Of a DNA stretch of 64,000 nt, positions 8,082-17,689 are shown piece by piece. Below the pieces are notes generated by a model. It was not told the origin of the DNA and did no database searches. It saw nothing but the letters and a program-made list of their open reading frames with translations. Each line of letters begins with the position of its first letter. Within the stretch, counting starts at the first letter, position 1. The translations under genes and the position numbers were made by a program. The DNA comes from Pseudomonas sp. Au-Pse12. Lineage in GTDB: Bacteria > Pseudomonadota > Gammaproteobacteria > Pseudomonadales > Pseudomonadaceae. The stretch is taken from the NCBI RefSeq assembly GCF_021341665.1, contig NZ_JAJTTH010000004.1, positions 558,001-622,000 on the forward strand. Reading direction: 5' to 3'.

Positions 8082-9473
8082 TTACACGTGCTGCAGTTCC
8101 GAATGCTCATCGGCGTCCAGCAGCGCCTTGTCGGTCTGCTGCATCACCTGGCTGGTGATGGCGCCGGCGGTCATCGAGCCGCTGACGTTCAGCGCCGTGC
8201 GGCCCATGTCGATCAGTGGCTCCACGGAAATCAGCAGCGCTACCAGTGACACCGGCAAGCCCATGGCCGGCAGCACGATCAACGCGGCGAAGGTCGCGCC
8301 GCCGCCCACGCCCGCCACGCCGGCGGAACTCAAGGTGACGATGGCCACCAGGGTGGCGATCCACAGTGGGTCCAGCGGGTTGATGCCCACGGTCGGGGCA
8401 ACCATCACCGCGAGCATCGCCGGGTACAGGCCGGCGCAGCCGTTCTGGCCGATGGTGGCGCCGAACGAGGCGGCAAAGCTGGCGATGGACTGGGGAATGC
8501 CCAGGCGCCGGGTCTGGGCTTCGATGCTCAGGGGAATGCTGGCGGCGCTGGAGCGGCTGGTGAAGGCGAAGGTCAGTACCGGCCAGACCTTGCGGAAGAA
8601 GCGCAGCGGGTTGATCCCGGCCAGGGCGACCAGCAGGCCGTGGAGCACGAACATCAGGCCCAGGCCGATGTAGGACACCACCACGAAACTGCCGAGCTTG
8701 ATGATGTCCTGCAGGTTCGAGCCGGCCACCACCTTGGTCATCAGCGCCAGCACGCCATACGGGGTCAGCTTCATCACCAGGCGCACCAGGCGCATCACCC
8801 AGGCTTGCAGGGTGTCGATGGCGTTGAGCACTTTCTGCCCTTTGTCGGCGTCATCCTTGAACAGTTGCAGCGCGGCCACACCGAGGAAGGCGGCGAAGAT
8901 CACCACGCTGATGATCGAGGTCGGCTTGGCCCGGGCCAGGTCGGCGAAAGGGTTCTGCGGGATGAACGACAGCAGCAGTTGCGGCACGTTGAGGTCGGCG
9001 ACCTTGCCCGCGTAATCGCTCTGGATCACTTGCAGGCGAGCCATTTCCTGGGTGCCGGCCACCAGCCCTTCGGCGCTCAGGCCGAACAGGTTGGTCAGGC
9101 CGATGCCCACCAGCGCGGCGATGGCGGTGGTGAACAGCAAGGTGCCGATGGTCAGGAAGCTGATCTTGCCCAGGGACGAGGCGTTGTGCAGGCGGGCCAC
9201 GGCGCTGAGGATCGAGGCGAATACCAGGGGAATCACGATCATCTGCAGCAACTGCACGTAGCCATTGCCCACCAGGTCGAACCAGCCGATGGAGGCCTTG
9301 AGCACCGGGTGGCCGGCGCCGTAGAGGCTGTGCAGGGCAATGCCGAAGACCACGCCCAGCACCAGGGCCAGCAGGACCTTCTTGGCCAGGCTCCAGGTGG
9401 TGTGGCGGGTTTGTGCCAGGCCCAGCAGCAGGGCCAGGAACACCAGCAGGTTGAGGATCAGCGGCAGATTCAT
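8082..9473 (-). CDS. tcyP: L-cystine transporter, TcyP type (dicarboxylate/amino acid:cation symporter)
   Basis: A 463-residue secondary transporter of the DAACS family, the same length as B. subtilis TcyP and E. coli YdjN. About eight transmembrane segments plus re-entrant hairpins are visible. The family signatures are [16 protein letters not shown] (serine-rich hairpin HP1), [17 protein letters not shown] in TM7, and [18 protein letters not shown] in HP2. The expected role is uptake of cystine across the inner membrane for sulphur supply. It is divergent from pchP, with 242 bases between. GGAG precedes the ATG. Other DAACS substrates cannot be excluded from sequence alone. Confidence 0.85.
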   Translation of the reverse strand: MNLPLILNLLVFLALLLGLAQTRHTTWSLAKKVLLALVLGVVFGIALHSLYGAGHPVLKASIGWFDLVGNGYVQLLQMIVIPLVFASILSAVARLHNASSLGKISFLTIGTLLFTTAIAALVGIGLTNLFGLSAEGLVAGTQEMARLQVIQSDYAGKVADLNVPQLLLSFIPQNPFADLARAKPTSIISVVIFAAFLGVAALQLFKDDADKGQKVLNAIDTLQAWVMRLVRLVMKLTPYGVLALMTKVVAGSNLQDIIKLGSFVVVSYIGLGLMFVLHGLLVALAGINPLRFFRKVWPVLTFAFTSRSSAASIPLSIEAQTRRLGIPQSIASFAASFGATIGQNGCAGLYPAMLAVMVAPTVGINPLDPLWIATLVAIVTLSSAGVAGVGGGATFAALIVLPAMGLPVSLVALLISVEPLIDMGRTALNVSGSMTAGAITSQVMQQTDKALLDADEHSELQHV

Positions 9474-9715
9474 TGGGGCTCCGATAAGACGTGTGCCAAT
9501 CGCGGCTCAGGGCGATTGCGAACCGGCAAGCCTAACAGCTTGAAATCTAATGAATTAATAACGATATCGCATGGCAACTGTCGTTTTTGGAATAAGCCGC
9601 TGACGCTCAGGCGCATGTGGCTGGCGCTCTCGGGACGCAAGCGGTCGTGTGGAGACGAGAACTGTCACAGGGATTTGTTAGCGTCGAAGGCTTTCACTCA
9701 GGGAGAAAACCGTCG

Positions 9716-10771
9716 ATGAAACTTGCTCCGAAATTGCTCGCAGTCGCACTCTGCCTGGGCCTCGCCGGCCAGGCCCTGGCCACCGAGTTGAAGCATTGGC
9801 CCGCCGAACAGGCCAAGCAGCTGGACGCGATGATCGCGGCCAACGCCCACAAGGGCAACTTCGCGGTGTTCGACATGGACAACACCAGCTACCGCTACGA
9901 CCTGGAAGAGTCCCTGTTGCCCTTCATGGAAAACAAGGGGCTGATCACCCGCGACACGCTCGACCCGTCGCTCAAGCTGATGCCCTTCAAGGACACCGCC
10001 GAGCACAAGGAAAGCCTGTTCAGCTACTACTACCGCCTGTGTGAAATCGACGACATGGTCTGCTACCCCTGGGTGGCGCAGGTGTTCTCCGGCTTTACCC
10101 TCAAGGAACTCAAGGGCTACGTCGATGAGCTGATGGCCTCCGGCAAGCCGGTGCCCAGCACTTATTACGACGGCGACGTGGTCAAGACCATCGAGGTCAA
10201 CCCGCCCAAGGTCTTCACCGGCCAGGCCGAGCTGTACAACAAGCTGATGGAGAACGGCATCGAGGTCTACGTGATGACCGCCGCCTCCGAAGAACTGGTG
10301 CGCATGGTCGCCGCCGACCCCAAGTACGGCTACAACGTCAAACCGCAGAACGTCATCGGCGTGACCACCCTGCTCAAGGACCGCAAGACCGGCGCCCTGA
10401 CCACCGCGCGCAAACAGATCACCGACGGCAAGTATGACGAGCAGGCCAACCTCGGCCTGGAACTGACGCCGTACCTGTGGACCCCGGCCACCTGGATGGC
10501 GGGCAAGCACGCGGCGATCCTGACCTACATCGATGAGTGGAAGAAACCGGTGCTGGTGGGCGGCGACACCCCGACCAGCGACGGCTACATGCTGTTTCAT
10601 GGCGTGGACGTGGCCAAGGGCGGTATCCACCTGTGGGTCAACCGCAAGGACAAATACATGACCCAGCTCAACGGCATGATGGCCAAGCACGCCGCGGCCC
10701 AGGCCAAGGAAGGCCTGCCGGTGACGGCCGACAAGAACTGGGTGATCGTCAAACCCGAAGACATCCAGTAA
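9716..10771 (+). CDS. pchP: Phosphorylcholine phosphatase (HAD superfamily, periplasmic)
   Basis: A 351-residue protein with a cleavable signal peptide (residues 1-22, ending QALA). The HAD motif I DMDNT starts at precursor residue 53, i.e. mature residue 31, which coincides with the numbering I recall for P. aeruginosa PchP. Motif II is the VMTAASEEL stretch, and motif III/IV is GGDTPTSDGYM with an upstream lysine in the WKKP region. PchP releases choline from phosphorylcholine in the periplasm, feeding choline and betaine catabolism during growth on host lipids. The start at 9716 follows GGAGA; a longer open frame upstream lacks a signal peptide at its N-terminus. It diverges from tcyP and is followed by a REP element. 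Confidence 0.9.
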   Translation: MKLAPKLLAVALCLGLAGQALATELKHWPAEQAKQLDAMIAANAHKGNFAVFDMDNTSYRYDLEESLLPFMENKGLITRDTLDPSLKLMPFKDTAEHKESLFSYYYRLCEIDDMVCYPWVAQVFSGFTLKELKGYVDELMASGKPVPSTYYDGDVVKTIEVNPPKVFTGQAELYNKLMENGIEVYVMTAASEELVRMVAADPKYGYNVKPQNVIGVTTLLKDRKTGALTTARKQITDGKYDEQANLGLELTPYLWTPATWMAGKHAAILTYIDEWKKPVLVGGDTPTSDGYMLFHGVDVAKGGIHLWVNRKDKYMTQLNGMMAKHAAAQAKEGLPVTADKNWVIVKPEDIQ

Positions 10772-10793
10772 CCCCAGCCTCCCCACCGTTGTC

Positions 10794-10849
10794 GGAGCCG
10801 GCTTGCCGGGTAGCGCCCTTGCGGGCGCCTGCGCTGGCAAGCCCGCTCC
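10794..10849. repeat. REP element after pchP
   Basis: GGAGCCGGCTTGCC (10794-10807) pairs with GGCAAGCCCGCTCC (10836-10849) with one mismatch, and the loop holds a second small hairpin (GCGCCCTTGCGGGCGC). It belongs to the GCCGGCTTGCCGGC class seen several more times in the window. Confidence 0.75.
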
Positions 10850-10984
10850 TATGACAGGCCGTTAGCGCCAAAGGCGGCGAATGTTTCAACTTGTGACTGT
10901 CAAACCCCCTCTGCCATAATCGCGCCCGTTTCCTGTCCCCCCGCCTGCTCTCCCTTGTGCCGGGTTTGTCCCCGATTGCACGTA

Positions 10985-12397
10985 ATGGACTACGTTGTGA
11001 GCTATCTCTCGATCGAATTCGGCCTCTGCTTCATCCTGTTCTTCGTTCTGTATTGGGGCCTGGGCTTCAGCCTGCGTTTGCAGAATGCCCTGTTGCTGGT
11101 CGCCAGCTACGCGATCCTCGCCAGCTTCAGCCTGAACTTCCTCTATATCCTGCTGGGCTACACGGCCCTGGTGTACCTGCTTGGCCTGTTGAGCCAGCGT
11201 TACCCCGGCAGGGGCTGGGTCAATGGCCTGATGCTGTTGCTGGTGCTGGGGGCCTTCTACCTGTTCAAGTACCAGGATTTCTTCACCAGCACGGTGCAGA
11301 ACGCCTTCGCCCAGTTTGGCGTGGAGGTGTCGCTGCCGCTGCTGGAGGTGCTGCTGCCGGTGGGGCTGTCGTTCTATGCCTTCCACTCGGTCAGCTACCT
11401 GGTGTCGATCAACCGCCGTGAACTGACCCCGGGCTCGCCCTTCGACCTGGCGCTGTACCTGGCCTTCTTCCCCAGCCTGATCGCCGGCCCGGTGAACCGG
11501 GCGATCCCGATGCTGGAACAGATCAACCCGCCGCAGCTGCGGCAGGTGCTGGAGCCGCAACGCGCCCTGGGCCTGATCGCCGTGGCGGTGGTCAAGCTGT
11601 TCTTCCTCAGTTCCTGGCTGGCCAATGAATGGGTTGACCCGGTGTTCGACAGCCCGGTGGCCTTCTCGGCCGAGCAGATCCTGCGGGCGGTCTACGGCTA
11701 TTCGTTCCTGATCTACTTCAACTTCAGCGGCTACACCGACCTGGTGACCGGCATCGCCCTGCTGCTGGGGTTCCGCCTGCCGCAGAACTTCAACTACCCC
11801 TACGCGGCGCGCAACCTCAAGGAATTCTGGGGCCGTTGGCACATCAGCCTGTCGACCTTCATCCGTGACTACGTGTACATCCCCCTGGGGGGCAACCGTG
11901 GCCCGGTGTGGCGCGGCAACCTGAACATGCTGCTGGCCATGCTGATCTCCGGCCTGTGGCACGGCGCCAGCGCCAATTTCATCATCTGGGGCGCGCTGCA
12001 CGGTATCGGCCTGGCCCTGTACAAACTGTGCAGCCCGTTGCTGGCCCGAGGCCCGAGCTGGATCGGCGCCGACCTCGCGGCGCGCCTGCTGACCTTCCAC
12101 TACGTGGCGTTCGCCTGGATCTTCTTCCGCTGCGCGACCCTGTCCGATGCCATGGACATGCTCAAGGGCCTGAGCGAGCTGTCCTTTGCCGGGCTCGCCA
12201 GCGGCGCCGCCAGCCTTCTGGGCTGCCTGTTGTTCGTGGCTTTCTACCCACGGATCGTGGCGCTGCTGCGTCGCCTGTTCGATGCCGCCACCGGTTTGCC
12301 GTGGCTGTTCTATCCAGTGCCGCTGGGGCTGTTTATCTGCGTGGTCATCTTCGCCTCACCGTCGGGCGTGCCGGGGTTCATCTATGCCAGTTTCTAA
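10985..12397 (+). CDS. MBOAT-family O-acyltransferase (AlgI/PatA-like)
   Basis: A 470-residue polytopic inner-membrane protein of the membrane-bound O-acyltransferase family, which moves acetyl groups from the cytoplasm to a periplasmic acceptor. About ten hydrophobic segments are visible. MBOAT hallmarks are NFNYPYAARNLKEFWGRWH with SLSTFIRDYVYIPLGG after it, and the invariant histidine His326 in LISGLWHGAS, with a second, His339, in GALHGIG. ATG 10985 is used; no clear Shine-Dalgarno is present and a GTG at 10997 is an alternative. The following SGNH gene overlaps it by 14 bases. The acceptor polymer is not shown by the sequence; alginate is unlikely since no alginate genes are nearby. Confidence 0.85.
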   Translation: MDYVVSYLSIEFGLCFILFFVLYWGLGFSLRLQNALLLVASYAILASFSLNFLYILLGYTALVYLLGLLSQRYPGRGWVNGLMLLLVLGAFYLFKYQDFFTSTVQNAFAQFGVEVSLPLLEVLLPVGLSFYAFHSVSYLVSINRRELTPGSPFDLALYLAFFPSLIAGPVNRAIPMLEQINPPQLRQVLEPQRALGLIAVAVVKLFFLSSWLANEWVDPVFDSPVAFSAEQILRAVYGYSFLIYFNFSGYTDLVTGIALLLGFRLPQNFNYPYAARNLKEFWGRWHISLSTFIRDYVYIPLGGNRGPVWRGNLNMLLAMLISGLWHGASANFIIWGALHGIGLALYKLCSPLLARGPSWIGADLAARLLTFHYVAFAWIFFRCATLSDAMDMLKGLSELSFAGLASGAASLLGCLLFVAFYPRIVALLRRLFDAATGLPWLFYPVPLGLFICVVIFASPSGVPGFIYASF

Positions 12398-13523
12398 CCG
12401 TTCGCCCTTGTCGGTCAGCCTCGGTAGCGCGGCCAAGGTCTTCTACGCCCTGGTGGTGACCAGCCTGTTGCTGGTGTGGTTCAACCAGCAGTCGATCCGT
12501 CTCTACTGCCAGCAGAAGTACCACGACAACTGCGAGATCCCGGGGTTGTCGCAGAACGCGCAGTGGCGCTTTGGCGCGCAACTCAACCAGGCCCTGGAAA
12601 ATGCCCGGGTGGCCTTTGTCGGCAGCTTTACCGGCCAGGTGAGCCTGGTGGCCGAGGCTGAGGCCGCCGGGGATGAAGAGCTGGCCCCGCTGCCCACCCT
12701 GGCCGATGAGCCGGAGCCCGCCCACCCGCCGGTTGCGGCCGCTCATCCTGCGCCTGTGCATCCAGCCCCGGAGACACCGGCCGCGGTGCACCCGCAGCCG
12801 GTGGCTGTGGCCCCGGTGGTCAGTCACCCGCCCAAGATCGACCCGGGGGCCACGACACCGTTGATGGCCAGCCTGGCCACCGGTGACGAGGTGTTCTTCG
12901 TTGGCGACTCGCTGATGCAGGGCGTGGCGCCGCACATGGCCAACACCTTGCGCAAGCGCTACAACGTCAAGAGCCTGAACCTCAGCAAGCAAAGCACTGG
13001 CCTTGCCTACCCGAGCTTCTTCAACTGGCCCAAGACCGTTGCCAGCACCCTGGCCAGCAACCCCAATATCCGCCTGATGGTGATCTTCCTCGGCCCCAAC
13101 GACCCCTGGGACATGCCGGTGGTCAAGGGCAAGCCGTTCCTGCGCTTCAAGACCCCGGACTGGGAAGAAGCCTACCGTCAGCGCATCGATTCGATCCTCG
13201 ACACCGCCCAGGCACATAATGTGCAGGTTATCTGGGTTGGGCCGCCGAACATGGAGAAGCCCAAGCTGTCTACGGCCATGGCTTACCTGAGCCAGCTGTA
13301 CAAGGGCCAGATCGAGCAGTACCAACAGCATTACGTCTCGGCCAACGAGATTCTCGGTTACCAGAGCGACGAATTTTCCTATTACCGCACCACCGGCGAC
13401 GGCAAGAAGGTCAAGACCCGGGTCGACGACGGTATCCACTTCACCACCACTGGGCAGAAGCTGATCGCTGAGCGTGTGATCTCGCTGATCAATTTTCCCA
13501 GCCAACAATTGACGGAGCACTGA
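12384..13523 (+). CDS. SGNH/GDSL hydrolase, DUF459 type (probable periplasmic O-acetyltransferase partner)
   Basis: A 379-residue protein with an N-terminal membrane anchor (AAKVFYALVVTSLLLVWF, about residues 16-33), a proline/alanine/histidine-rich linker (about 100-155) and a C-terminal SGNH domain. Block I is FFVGDSLMQG with nucleophile Ser176; the block III/N region is FLGPNDPWD; the Asp-x-x-His pair is Asp349 and His352. In PatA/PatB and AlgI/AlgJ/AlgX systems such anchored SGNH proteins take acetyl from the MBOAT partner and place it on the polymer, which I infer here. The start overlaps the MBOAT gene by 14 bases and the next SGNH gene begins 1 base after the stop. Confidence 0.8.
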   Translation: MPVSNRSPLSVSLGSAAKVFYALVVTSLLLVWFNQQSIRLYCQQKYHDNCEIPGLSQNAQWRFGAQLNQALENARVAFVGSFTGQVSLVAEAEAAGDEELAPLPTLADEPEPAHPPVAAAHPAPVHPAPETPAAVHPQPVAVAPVVSHPPKIDPGATTPLMASLATGDEVFFVGDSLMQGVAPHMANTLRKRYNVKSLNLSKQSTGLAYPSFFNWPKTVASTLASNPNIRLMVIFLGPNDPWDMPVVKGKPFLRFKTPDWEEAYRQRIDSILDTAQAHNVQVIWVGPPNMEKPKLSTAMAYLSQLYKGQIEQYQQHYVSANEILGYQSDEFSYYRTTGDGKKVKTRVDDGIHFTTTGQKLIAERVISLINFPSQQLTEH

Positions 13524-13524
13524 C

Positions 13525-14748
13525 ATGGGGCGACTGCAAGGCATTGCGCTGTTGCTGGGCATCACCTTGCTGAGCAGTTGCAGCCCGACCACCGAGGTCC
13601 AGGCCACTCCCGCTTCGGCGCTGGCCAGGTCCGGGGCCGCGGCGAAGAAGGTCCTGACCACCGGGACCGACCCGAACCTGGCGCTGCTGGCACGCAAGTT
13701 CAGCACCTCCGACCGTACCCCCATCACCATTGTGCAACTGGGCGACTCGCACACCGCTGCCGACCTGTTCAGCGGCGAAATGCGCCGCCTGCTGCAAGCC
13801 CAATACGGCGATGGCGGCATCGGTTTCGTCGCGGCCACGCCGGTGCCCGGCACCCGCTACGAGCGGGTGATCCTTGGCGCCGCCAAGCGCCAGTGGTCCC
13901 TGGTGTCGGCCCGCAACCAGCAGAGCAACCAGTTTCCCCTGGGTGGCTACCTGTCGCTGCCGCAGACCCCGGGCGCGCGGGTGCACATCGCCGAGCGCCA
14001 GGCGAGCAATCAGCAGTACCGCATTTCCGCGCTGTACCAGGCGTCCAGCAACAGCACCCTGACCGCTCGGGACAACCTCAACAAAAGCAGCCGCATGCTG
14101 GCCGCCACCGGTGGGCAATGGCGTTTCAGCCCGCCGTTCAACAACCTGACCCTGCCCCTGGACCTGAACGTGGCCAACAACCAGGGCCTGGCCCTGGGCG
14201 GCTGGAACATCCTCGGGCAGAAGAGTGCCGGAGTGATCTATTCCGCCCTGGGCATCAACGGTGCGCGCCTGGACGTGCTGGACAAGTGGCAGCCCGGTTG
14301 GCTGGAAGCCCTCAAGGCCCTGCGTCCGGACATGGTGGTGCTGGCCTATGGCACCAACGAGGCTTTCGATGACGATCTGGATCTGCAGCTGTACCGCAGC
14401 CAGCTGCAGGGGAAGGTCGCGCTGCTGCGCAAGAACCTGCCCAAGACCGTGATCCTGCTGGTGGGGCCGCCGGATTCCATCAAGCGGCGCAATGCCGGCA
14501 GCTGCGCGGCCTCCCAGCCGCAACCGCTGCGGCAGGTCATCCAGATCCAGAAGGACGTGGCGAAGACCAGTCGCACCCTGTTCTGGGACTGGCAGGCGTT
14601 CATGGGCGGCGACTGCTCCATCAGCAAATGGCAGGGCAGCGACCTGGCGCGTAACGACCTGGTGCACCTGACCGCCGACGGTTATCGCAAAAGCGCCGAC
14701 GGCCTGTACCGCTTCCTGCGCGGGCAGTTGGGCGAGCGCATGCCTTGA
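13525..14748 (+). CDS. SGNH/GDSL hydrolase lipoprotein with insertion domain (Ape1-like)
   Basis: A 407-residue lipoprotein. The signal ends in the lipobox LLSSC with Cys19 as lipidation site. The SGNH catalytic blocks are split: VQLGDSHTAADLF with Ser75, then about 190 residues of beta-rich insertion, then VVLAYGTNEAFD, and the catalytic Asp378/His381 in NDLVHLTADGY. The GDSHTA...YGDGGIGF opening and the large insertion between blocks are features of Ape1-type peptidoglycan O-acetyl esterases, which suggests deacetylation or transfer on the same polymer as its partners. It directly follows the DUF459 gene and closes the three-gene cassette. Confidence 0.75.
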   Translation: MGRLQGIALLLGITLLSSCSPTTEVQATPASALARSGAAAKKVLTTGTDPNLALLARKFSTSDRTPITIVQLGDSHTAADLFSGEMRRLLQAQYGDGGIGFVAATPVPGTRYERVILGAAKRQWSLVSARNQQSNQFPLGGYLSLPQTPGARVHIAERQASNQQYRISALYQASSNSTLTARDNLNKSSRMLAATGGQWRFSPPFNNLTLPLDLNVANNQGLALGGWNILGQKSAGVIYSALGINGARLDVLDKWQPGWLEALKALRPDMVVLAYGTNEAFDDDLDLQLYRSQLQGKVALLRKNLPKTVILLVGPPDSIKRRNAGSCAASQPQPLRQVIQIQKDVAKTSRTLFWDWQAFMGGDCSISKWQGSDLARNDLVHLTADGYRKSADGLYRFLRGQLGERMP

Positions 14749-14803
14749 GCTGCAGGGTGGGCCTCAAGGTTTAGGCGCACCTGCGCCCGCTGCGCGGTCG
14801 AAC

Positions 14804-14825
14804 GGGAGCAAGCTCCCTCGCCACC
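14804..14825. repeat. Half-copy of the GCGAGGGAGC repeat
   Basis: GGGAGC (14804-14809), AA, GCTCCC (14812-14817) followed by TCGCCACC. It matches the right half of the perfect hairpin at 2779-2808 and lies in the gap between the + strand acetylation cassette and ilvD. Confidence 0.5.
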
Positions 14826-14900
14826 AAAAGCCCAGGCCCGGCACCGCGCACTAACAGGCTTCAAGGTTGCGCCCGCAGCTTGAACAAACGCTCCCGGCAT

Positions 14901-14943
14901 AAAAAAGCGCCGCTTGGCCTATGCAGCCAAGCGGCGTTTTTTT
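14901..14943. terminator. Bidirectional intrinsic terminator between SGNH cassette and ilvD
   Basis: An 11-bp GC-rich stem CGCCGCTTGGC / GCCAAGCGGCG (14908-14918 and 14926-14936) with a 7-base loop. It is preceded by six A and followed by seven T, so it can terminate transcripts from both directions. Confidence 0.9.
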
Positions 14944-14967
14944 GGGCTGACGGTTATGTCGCGAGGA

Positions 14968-16809
14968 TCACAGGCCGTCGAGCATGGCCTTGTTGCGCAC
15001 CGCGCCCTTGTCGGCGCTGGTGGCCAGCAGGGCGTAGGCCTTCAGCGCGGTGGTCACTTTGCGTGGACGCGCTTCCACTGGCTTCCAGCCTTTCTTGTCC
15101 TGTTCGACACGGCGCGCCGCCAGTTCCTCATCGCTGACCAACAGGTTGATCGAGCGGTTGGGGATGTCGATCAGCACCTTGTCGCCGTCCTGCACCAGGC
15201 CGATGGCGCCGCCGGCCGCCGCTTCAGGCGAGGCGTGGCCGATGGACAGGCCCGAGGTGCCGCCGGAGAAGCGGCCATCGGTGAGCAGGGCGCAGGCTTT
15301 GCCCAGGCCCTTGGACTTCAGGTAGGAGGTCGGGTAGAGCATTTCCTGCATGCCCGGGCCGCCTTTCGGACCTTCGTAACGGATGATCACGATGTCGCCT
15401 TCCTTCACTTCGTCGGCGAGGATGCCGCGCACGGCGCTGTCCTGGCTTTCGAAGATCTTGGCGTTGCCTTCGAAGACGTGGATCGACTCGTCGACGCCGG
15501 CGGTCTTCACCACGCAGCCGTCCAGGGCGATGTTGCCGTAGAGCACGGCCAGGCCGCCTTCCTTGGAGTAGGCGTGCTCGACGCTGCGGATGCAGCCGTT
15601 TTCACGGTCGTCGTCGAGGCTGTCCCAACGGGTCGACTGGCTGAACGCGGTCTGGGTCGGGATGCCCGCCGGGCCGGCCTTGAAGAAGTGGTGCACGGCT
15701 TCGTCCGTGGTCTGGGTGATGTCCCAGTGGGCGATGCCCTCGGCCAGGGTCTTGCTGTGCACGGTGGGCAGGTCGGTGTGCAGCAGGCCGCCGCGGGCCA
15801 GCTCGCCGAGGATGCTGAAGATGCCGCCGGCGCGGTGCACGTCTTCCATGTGGTACTTCTGGATGTTCGGCGCCACTTTGCACAGCTGCGGCACATGGCG
15901 CGACAGGCGATCGATGTCCCGCAGGTCGAAGTCGATCTCGGCTTCCTGGGCCGCGGCCAACAGGTGCAGGATGGTGTTGGTGGAACCGCCCATGGCGATG
16001 TCCAGGGTCATGGCGTTCTCGAACGCCTTGAAGTTGGCGATGTTGCGCGGCAGGACCGACTCGTCGTTGTCGCCGTAATAGCGCTGGCACAGCTCGACGA
16101 TGGTGCGCCCGGCCCGCAGGAACAGCTCTTCGCGGTCGCTGTGGGTGGCCAGGGTCGAACCGTTGCCCGGCAGGGCCAGGCCCAGGGCTTCGGTCAGGCA
16201 GTTCATGGAGTTGGCGGTGAACATGCCGGAGCACGAACCGCAGGTCGGGCAGGCGCTGCGCTCGTACTCGGCAACCTTCTCGTCAGAAGCGCTGGAGTCG
16301 GCGGCGATGACCATGGCGTCCACCAGGTCCAGGCCGTGGGCGGCGAGCTTGGTCTTGCCGGCTTCCATCGGGCCGCCGGAAACGAAGATCACCGGGATGT
16401 TCAGGCGCAGGGCGGCCATCAGCATGCCGGGGGTGATCTTGTCGCAGTTGGAGATGCAGACGATGGCGTCGGCGCAGTGGGCGTTGACCATGTACTCCAC
16501 GGAGTCGGCGATGATCTCGCGGCTCGGCAGCGAATACAGCATGCCGTCGTGGCCCATGGCGATGCCGTCGTCCACGGCGATGGTGTTGAATTCCTTGGCC
16601 ACGCCACCGGCGCGTTCGATCTCGCGAGCCACCAGCTGGCCCAGGTCCTTCAGGTGCACGTGCCCCGGGACGAACTGGGTGAACGAGTTGGCAATGGCGA
16701 TGATCGGCTTCTTGAAGTCGGCATCTTTCATCCCCGTGGCGCGCCACAGGGCGCGGGCGCCGGCCATGTTGCGGCCGTGGGTGGATGTTTTCGAACGGTA
16801 ATCAGGCAT
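14968..16809 (-). CDS. ilvD: Dihydroxy-acid dehydratase
   Basis: A 613-residue iron-sulphur enzyme that dehydrates 2,3-dihydroxy-isovalerate and -methylvalerate in valine/isoleucine synthesis. The cluster cysteines lie in [12 protein letters not shown] and [16 protein letters not shown]. Other signatures are the [19 protein letters not shown] block and the carboxylated-lysine/Mg segment [11 protein letters not shown]. The start at 16809 ([12 protein letters not shown]) follows CGGAG and gives the usual family length; a longer frame upstream to 17136 is not needed. The transcript is expected to end at the hairpin at 14908-14936. Confidence 0.97.
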   Translation of the reverse strand: MPDYRSKTSTHGRNMAGARALWRATGMKDADFKKPIIAIANSFTQFVPGHVHLKDLGQLVAREIERAGGVAKEFNTIAVDDGIAMGHDGMLYSLPSREIIADSVEYMVNAHCADAIVCISNCDKITPGMLMAALRLNIPVIFVSGGPMEAGKTKLAAHGLDLVDAMVIAADSSASDEKVAEYERSACPTCGSCSGMFTANSMNCLTEALGLALPGNGSTLATHSDREELFLRAGRTIVELCQRYYGDNDESVLPRNIANFKAFENAMTLDIAMGGSTNTILHLLAAAQEAEIDFDLRDIDRLSRHVPQLCKVAPNIQKYHMEDVHRAGGIFSILGELARGGLLHTDLPTVHSKTLAEGIAHWDITQTTDEAVHHFFKAGPAGIPTQTAFSQSTRWDSLDDDRENGCIRSVEHAYSKEGGLAVLYGNIALDGCVVKTAGVDESIHVFEGNAKIFESQDSAVRGILADEVKEGDIVIIRYEGPKGGPGMQEMLYPTSYLKSKGLGKACALLTDGRFSGGTSGLSIGHASPEAAAGGAIGLVQDGDKVLIDIPNRSINLLVSDEELAARRVEQDKKGWKPVEARPRKVTTALKAYALLATSADKGAVRNKAMLDGL

Positions 16810-17122
16810 GGAGCACTCCGGGCGGCTAATCAGGGAACAAATGGGGAGTGAGCTTCTATTGACCTTGGGAACACTCAGAAATGGCCGTGTGTCCGAAAGC
16901 TGCCGATGACGCCGCGGGATCGCCGCGCGCCTCAGCCTGAGCTCATAAACCCGCCGGGGGATGACTGGCGATGAATTCGCCGATTCTACACCGCTGGCGT
17001 CAGGAAGGAATGCCGCGACCGTTCCGTGGCGTGCGATTGCCTGGATCCGCGAGGGAGACTGCCAGCCCGACGGTTCCTGGTTTAGACTCGCCGCCCCTTG
17101 ATCACCTTCCAATGGAGCTGGA
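16810..17122. other. 313-base divergent intergenic region, ilvD and small membrane protein gene
   Basis: It holds the promoters of ilvD (- strand) and of the following + strand gene. I see no coding frame I would support. A TAGACT -10-like box lies near 17082 for the + strand, but no convincing -35 partner was found. There is no visible leader-peptide attenuator of the ilv type (no run of Ile/Val/Leu codons before ilvD). Confidence 0.4.
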
Positions 17123-17689
17123 ATGTCCCCGAACATGCGATCCCTGAGGTTCTACCTGGGCATGGGCCTGCTGCAGGGGCTGCTGCTGATGTGGCTGGTG
17201 CTCTATAGCGACTGGCCCGGCAGTGCCATGGCCGTGGTGGGCGCGGCCGTGCTGACGGGCGGCGGCTTCGTGCAACTGCTGGCCGGACGGCGGCGCCAGT
17301 GGCGTACCTGGCGCGCCGCGCTGCTGCTGGCCTTCGCGGCGGCGGTAGTGGTGCAGGCCTGCAGTGAGTTGCCCTTCACCCGGGCAGTGATCTACAGCGT
17401 GGTGGCGCTCCTGCTGCTGATGACGCTGCTTGGCGCCACTTGGCTGCCGGGACGCGATGGCTTCGAACGACGGCTGCTGGGTGACGGCAGCTGGATGCTG
17501 GTGGCCCTGTCTGCGTCATGGCTGGTACAGGCGCTGTTCGACTTCTGGGTCCACAAGCACCATCTGGACCCCTTCAAGAGCGGGTTCCTGTCCCTGCGTT
17601 ACTTCACCGGGCCGCCCCTGGCCTTCTCCTTTGTCCTGTACCTCAGGGATTTGTGCCGCGTGCGCGATCTTCAGGCGCAAGCGCTCTGA
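17123..17689 (+). CDS. Small hypothetical integral membrane protein
   Basis: A 188-residue protein I do not recognise. It begins with [15 protein letters not shown] and has about five hydrophobic segments (another at [17 protein letters not shown], and near the end [12 protein letters not shown]). A short loop motif [16 protein letters not shown] could bind a metal through its histidines, but no family assignment follows. GGAG sits 5-6 bases before the ATG. The last 19 bases overlap the 3' end of the convergent MFS gene. Codon use and GC content look like the neighbours, so it is likely a real gene. Confidence 0.65.
   Translation: MSPNMRSLRFYLGMGLLQGLLLMWLVLYSDWPGSAMAVVGAAVLTGGGFVQLLAGRRRQWRTWRAALLLAFAAAVVVQACSELPFTRAVIYSVVALLLLMTLLGATWLPGRDGFERRLLGDGSWMLVALSASWLVQALFDFWVHKHHLDPFKSGFLSLRYFTGPPLAFSFVLYLRDLCRVRDLQAQAL

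Noticed and set aside
10771..10985. CRISPR-like repeats in the gap after pchP
   Set aside because: Only one inverted REP unit is present, with no regular direct repeats or spacers.
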